Positions 60,532-64,000 of a stretch of DNA of 64,000 nucleotides are shown here, piece by piece (the first letter of the stretch is position 1; every line of letters starts with the position of its first letter). Position numbers and translations under genes: made by a program. The DNA is from Hemicentrotus pulcherrimus (Eukaryota > Echinodermata > Echinoidea > Camarodonta > Strongylocentrotidae), in NCBI GenBank assembly GCA_003118195.1, contig BEXV01000261.1, positions 117,961 to 181,960 of the forward strand. The letters are read 5' to 3'. The notes under the pieces were generated by a model, which saw only the letters and a program-made list of their open reading frames with translations, was not told the DNA's origin and searched no databases.

Positions 60532-62597
60532 AATTAGGTAATTTGCTTTATACAAGTCATCCACAGTGATGGCATATTCAGAACAGGGGGCTGTGAATGG
60601 CGTGTTAGGAAATCATTATTGGGATTGATTGGATGTGAGTGTACTCAAAGAGTGGGCCTCACCGTGCTGAGTGTTAAACTAGATCCTGGTCATCTCTTGA
60701 TCAAAGCTAAAGGGCAATTGTGTATAAAAAATACAAAAAAAATTTATAGCACAATGTGTGCTGTTTGTCGTATGAAACTCAAAAGACCAACCTGGAAAAA
60801 CTGTTCGACCCAACAAACAACCTTCTTTGATGAAAGTATGATAATGAGAAAGGTTATTAAGGTTATTACGTTTAATTGTTTACCTTCATTCTGGTATTCA
60901 TCGATGCACAAGTTTTCAGTTAAAATTAACGAAAATTAAATATCTGTACCTAGAAATACCTACGTTAACCAACTTTGAGATGGCTCGGTTTTAAATGTTG
61001 GACACAATTGTTATGATTTAGGATCCAGCCATAACGCTTGAAGACAATAACGAAGTATTGACATCCTCAAGCATTCTAAGTGTTGATTGCTTCAAGTTTC
61101 AGAGTACATACTCTTGCCGAATGTGTGAGTGGCCGAAATGTGCGGAGCTCTAAATTTCAATACCTTCACATCTACCCACGATGATTATATCACGGCGAGT
61201 CTTCTCAAAAGTACACTACCTCTCCTTCAGGTATTTCCAGTCGCTTGTCCTGGCTATGTTGTAGCAGAGCCTAGCAGCATCACAGCGGGTATTAGTTACC
61301 ATCTGAGTTCTCCCCCTTTCTTGCCCCTTCACGTAATTATCTTTGCAATGTGAAGGGCTATTGACTCGGGTCGCACTCCTAATCTATCTACCGGGGTCGC
61401 AGTTCACCCACAAATTATCTCGGTTTAACCCACTACAAACTGTGTAGAGTTAATCAAACATCCAATTACTTTTCTTCAACGATACCGCGATATCACGTCC
61501 TAAGTCTAGTGGTTCAGATTTTGCAAAGGCCATATACGAATGTTTGTTTAATAGTCATGTTTCACCACAAAATCAAATACGATTGACCACAAAAGAGCCA
61601 CTTAAAAAAGAGTAGAAAGGGAAGATCTTAAGTGTGTTATCATGACAGTTCTATGGCATTCAAAACATAGGCTGTGAGTTGAAATACAATGAACATATTA
61701 TTTCTGGCTTGTGATCCAGAAATTAGGGGTTTTCCCAACAATGTTGTATAATTATGAATACAGCGCAAGATAATATCCGCTTTGCAATGTGATAACAATC
61801 ATACAAGTTAAGTGCTGATATAATTTATGTCGACTTTCGATATGCTCCTAGATGGTCACCATAAGCATGCAACGAGGGGATGGATGTTCAATTTGTAAAT
61901 CTACCATACCAAATGCTATTATGTCTGTGATGACAGAGTTAGCTTGCGTCGATGTTACAGATGCGGGCGTTCTTAAGATTTATAATGCAATTTGAAGACC
62001 ACACGGGGCCACAGTAGACCTGAACGATGTGTTCGAACGTTTATTGGTTAAATAATGAATTAGAACCAATTAGGCCATAAATCCCGACCTTGGTCGCAAC
62101 CTAGATATTTTCTTGAAGCTTATTCCGTGATTGAATCAGACCAAGACGAAAAGCCTCCCAAAGGGAATTGTACCAGGCGCCATCATATACATATGTACTA
62201 TTGCCACAAGACGCCATTTTGGTTATGTATATTAGAGATGTATGCATTACTGTGGCCTGAATCGTCACGTTTAATACACAGAACGACGTGCTGTACAGTC
62301 TGTAAACATTATGGTGTACATGTGTTACTCGACCAAATGATTTTCGAATTCAGAGTTACTATTGTATACCATTGGTGATATAGTCGAATGATAAAAATAA
62401 GCTTTATCATAATTATTGTCACACTGTGATAGAAATTAATTTACGTTCATTCTTTGAGCTTATTGATTGGTTAATATTTGAATTGATCGGATGGTGAGTA
62501 ATGGCTGCTAAGAAAGCACGTACGTGCTTGTACAACCAATGAGAAATCAGATCACTATCGGTTTTAAATCCTTTCCAATGAACTTGACAATGAGAGT
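60532..62597. other. Noncoding DNA apart from the weak 61231 exon candidate
   Basis: No other exon-like structure or repeat recognised. Confidence 0.55.
61231..61353 (+). CDS. Possible terminal exon, plus strand
   Basis: A strong acceptor (GTACACTACCTCTCCTTCAG) precedes a frame open only in phase 0, reading VFPVACPGYVVAEPSSITAG and ending at TGA at 61351-61353, 40 residues in all. A weak donor is present at GCGG|GTATTA. No AATAAA signal follows within several hundred bases, which argues against a terminal exon. The phase agrees with the 54169-54240 candidate, but this is a one-in-three coincidence. Confidence 0.18.
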   Translation, partial: VFPVACPGYVVAEPSSITAGISYHLSSPPFLPLHVIIFAM

Positions 62598-62695
62598 TAA
62601 AGTCTTACCAAAGGGTGCTACTGCATCTCCTTAGTTTCGAATCCAGAATCTCCCATTTACGAGTCAACTGCTCTACCACTTAACCATCAATTGTT
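62598..62695 (-). mobile_element. tRNA-derived SINE fragment
   Basis: Read on minus: TTAAGTGGTAGAGCAGTTGA (box A-like), then GATTCTGGATTCGAAAC (box B-like) at the usual tRNA spacing, followed by a GTAGCACCCTTTGGTAAGAC segment, a type of tail common in SINEs of aquatic animals. The cloverleaf is too degenerate for a working tRNA gene. Confidence 0.55.
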
Positions 62696-63101
62696 ACTAT
62701 AAGCCCGATGCTCCCAGGGCAATGTTTACGTTAGTTCCGTCTATCACTGCGAGAAACAGTTTACAGTTAGAATAACTTGGTCTTTCTCATTCAAACTGCA
62801 TGCTACATGATTGCTTATACACCTATTAGTCCCCCCTTGATGACGCCCCTATCACTTCCTCCGCAACAAACCAATCGATTGCTAAATTATGCAAAAATCC
62901 TTTACCCTCAATTCAATGCTCATTGTTTCGGGGAATCAGAGACAATTAATTAGCTTGGAGGTTTTTCTTTCTAATTTGACACCTATGACTCCTGCGCATG
63001 TCATTAATTAGCTTAGAGGTGTCGGTCTCCTCGCTCCGCAAATCGTCTTCATCTAGTTGCGGGAAACGGAGAGATGAAAGGAGAAAGAGAGGGGGTGATA
63101 A

Positions 63102-63149
<48 letters not shown>

Positions 63150-63883
63150 GAGACATATTATAAACAGGACAGAGGGAGAAAGAGAGTGGGTTTAGATTAG
63201 TAATAAAGAGATGTTTGGGAAAGGAACCTAACACCCCCATAACGCCCTCATTTCTCCCCATTCATGTCAGTAATAATCATTTTTGATGGTATTACGAGTA
63301 TGACAGTAGTCGATGAATCATGTTGAATGCACTATATACATGTGATAAAATGTATTCATGAAATCAGACAATATTTTAAGACACTAACAACAGAAACCAC
63401 TAGTATTTGAATATTTACTTCCAAATGTGATCACTTTCCCCAAAGACTCCTTTATAAGATAATGAATGACAATGGATAGGTCGACCCTAAGTAGATGGAT
63501 GATGAACATGATTAACTTGACAACAGATCACACAATCGTGAAGACTTTCGAAAAATCTCGAGTGCAATATCAGTAGCTTGTTGTATTGCCTATATAAATC
63601 ATGTTTGGCATGTTTGAATTACATAATACTTTCATTTCAATCCTGGCATACTTGAAAAGGTGATGGAGATGGCTATTGAAATTGCATTAAGTTGTCTTTT
63701 CAAAATTATTTCAGATCGTGCAAAATTATTATCACCCGGAAGCAATAGAAATGTCTATACCACTGCTGTATCTATTCAACATTACCCCCCCCCCTCTCCA
63801 TCCTTCCTTAAAATGGGTAAATCATAGGAACCAATCAAGGGAGATAATAACTGGATGATTGAAAAGCTGTAAAGACACGGGCA
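62696..63883. other. Noncoding DNA with (GT)n(GA)n
   Basis: A GTGTGTGTGTG then (GA)n tract lies at 63100-63146. TTAATTAGCTT(G/A)GAGGT occurs at 62947 and 63005, a short direct repeat. No gene. Confidence 0.55.
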
Positions 63884-64000
63884 GCGTTTCACGAAACCGT
63901 CCTAAGTACAAGTCCGACTACATCCCATTGAAATGTGTGTATTCGGCTTCATTGGCGTTACAATGGGATGATGGCGAACTTGTTCTCAGGATGGTTTCGT
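63884..64000. mobile_element. MITE truncated by window edge
   Basis: GCGTTTCACGAAACCGTCCT at the left mirrors AGGATGGTTTCGT at the last bases of the window, and an inner CATCCCATTG/CAATGGGATG pair confirms a palindromic element. Ends resemble the TTCACAAAGATCCTA class at 11397. The right terminus lies outside. Confidence 0.7.

Noticed and set aside
1..64000. CRISPR arrays, operons, prophage, tRNA or rRNA genes
   Set aside because: No regular spacer-repeat arrays, no clustered reading frames, and no cloverleaf or rRNA core; the only tRNA-like sequence is the degenerate SINE at 62598-62695.

Overview
This window looks like animal (metazoan) nuclear DNA, not prokaryotic or viral. It is AT-rich, has no long reading frame and no operon-like packing. 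It carries many microsatellites, small inverted-repeat transposons, LINE-type 3' tails and two assembly gaps (154 and 75 N). The short elements whose ends read like AGGGCCCCATTTCACAAA, the CAGTGGCGTACG-type hAT termini and the tRNA-derived SINE fragment are of kinds common in marine invertebrate deuterostomes. A sea urchin or related echinoderm is my best guess; this is inference, and no gene here proves it.

Protein-coding content is small. I found no recognisable protein domain. The best gene evidence is three minus-strand exon candidates at 39062-39130, 16106-16152 and 1355-1495. Each has strong splice sites at both ends. Joined in transcription order they keep one open reading frame through all three, and the last carries a hydrophobic, signal-peptide-like segment starting MKSFLVAIMILALAQ. 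If correct, most of the window's left 39 kb is two very long introns of one minus-strand gene that continues past the left edge. Exons 1 and 2 could be 5'UTR or coding. Weaker isolated exon candidates lie at 46026-46180 (-), 41770-41863 (-), 32492-32564 (+), 45354-45502 (+), 54169-54240 (+, GC-AG donor) and 61231-61353 (+).

The rest is repeat-rich noncoding DNA. The most striking item is one family of inverted-repeat elements, about 0.24 to 0.44 kb, with termini TTAAAGRNRAAG...GTTCTKG. I find full or near-full copies at 5695, 21522, 23523, 28688, 42347, 60288 and probably 46236, roughly one per 9 kb. Other mobile DNA: a hAT-like MITE with an 8-bp target duplication (14209-14353), two head-to-tail MITEs running into the first gap (11397-11882), a 154-bp MITE (18907-19060), a MITE cut by the right edge (63884-64000), two LINE tails and a SINE fragment.

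Local duplications of 106 to 240 bp are common (4196, 14897, 19590, 23922, 26915, 30271, 46831). A 750-bp trinucleotide array at 29380-30125 has a 180-bp higher-order period. The right third has long purine/pyrimidine-biased tracts (40736, 43500, 49130, 57480-58480, 58980). A few regulatory motifs stand out by eye: a perfect DR1, a paired ACCGGT site, an octamer and full CRE palindromes. I see no sign of an undescribed enzymatic or defence system; the possibly undescribed items are the repeat family and the long-intron gene model.
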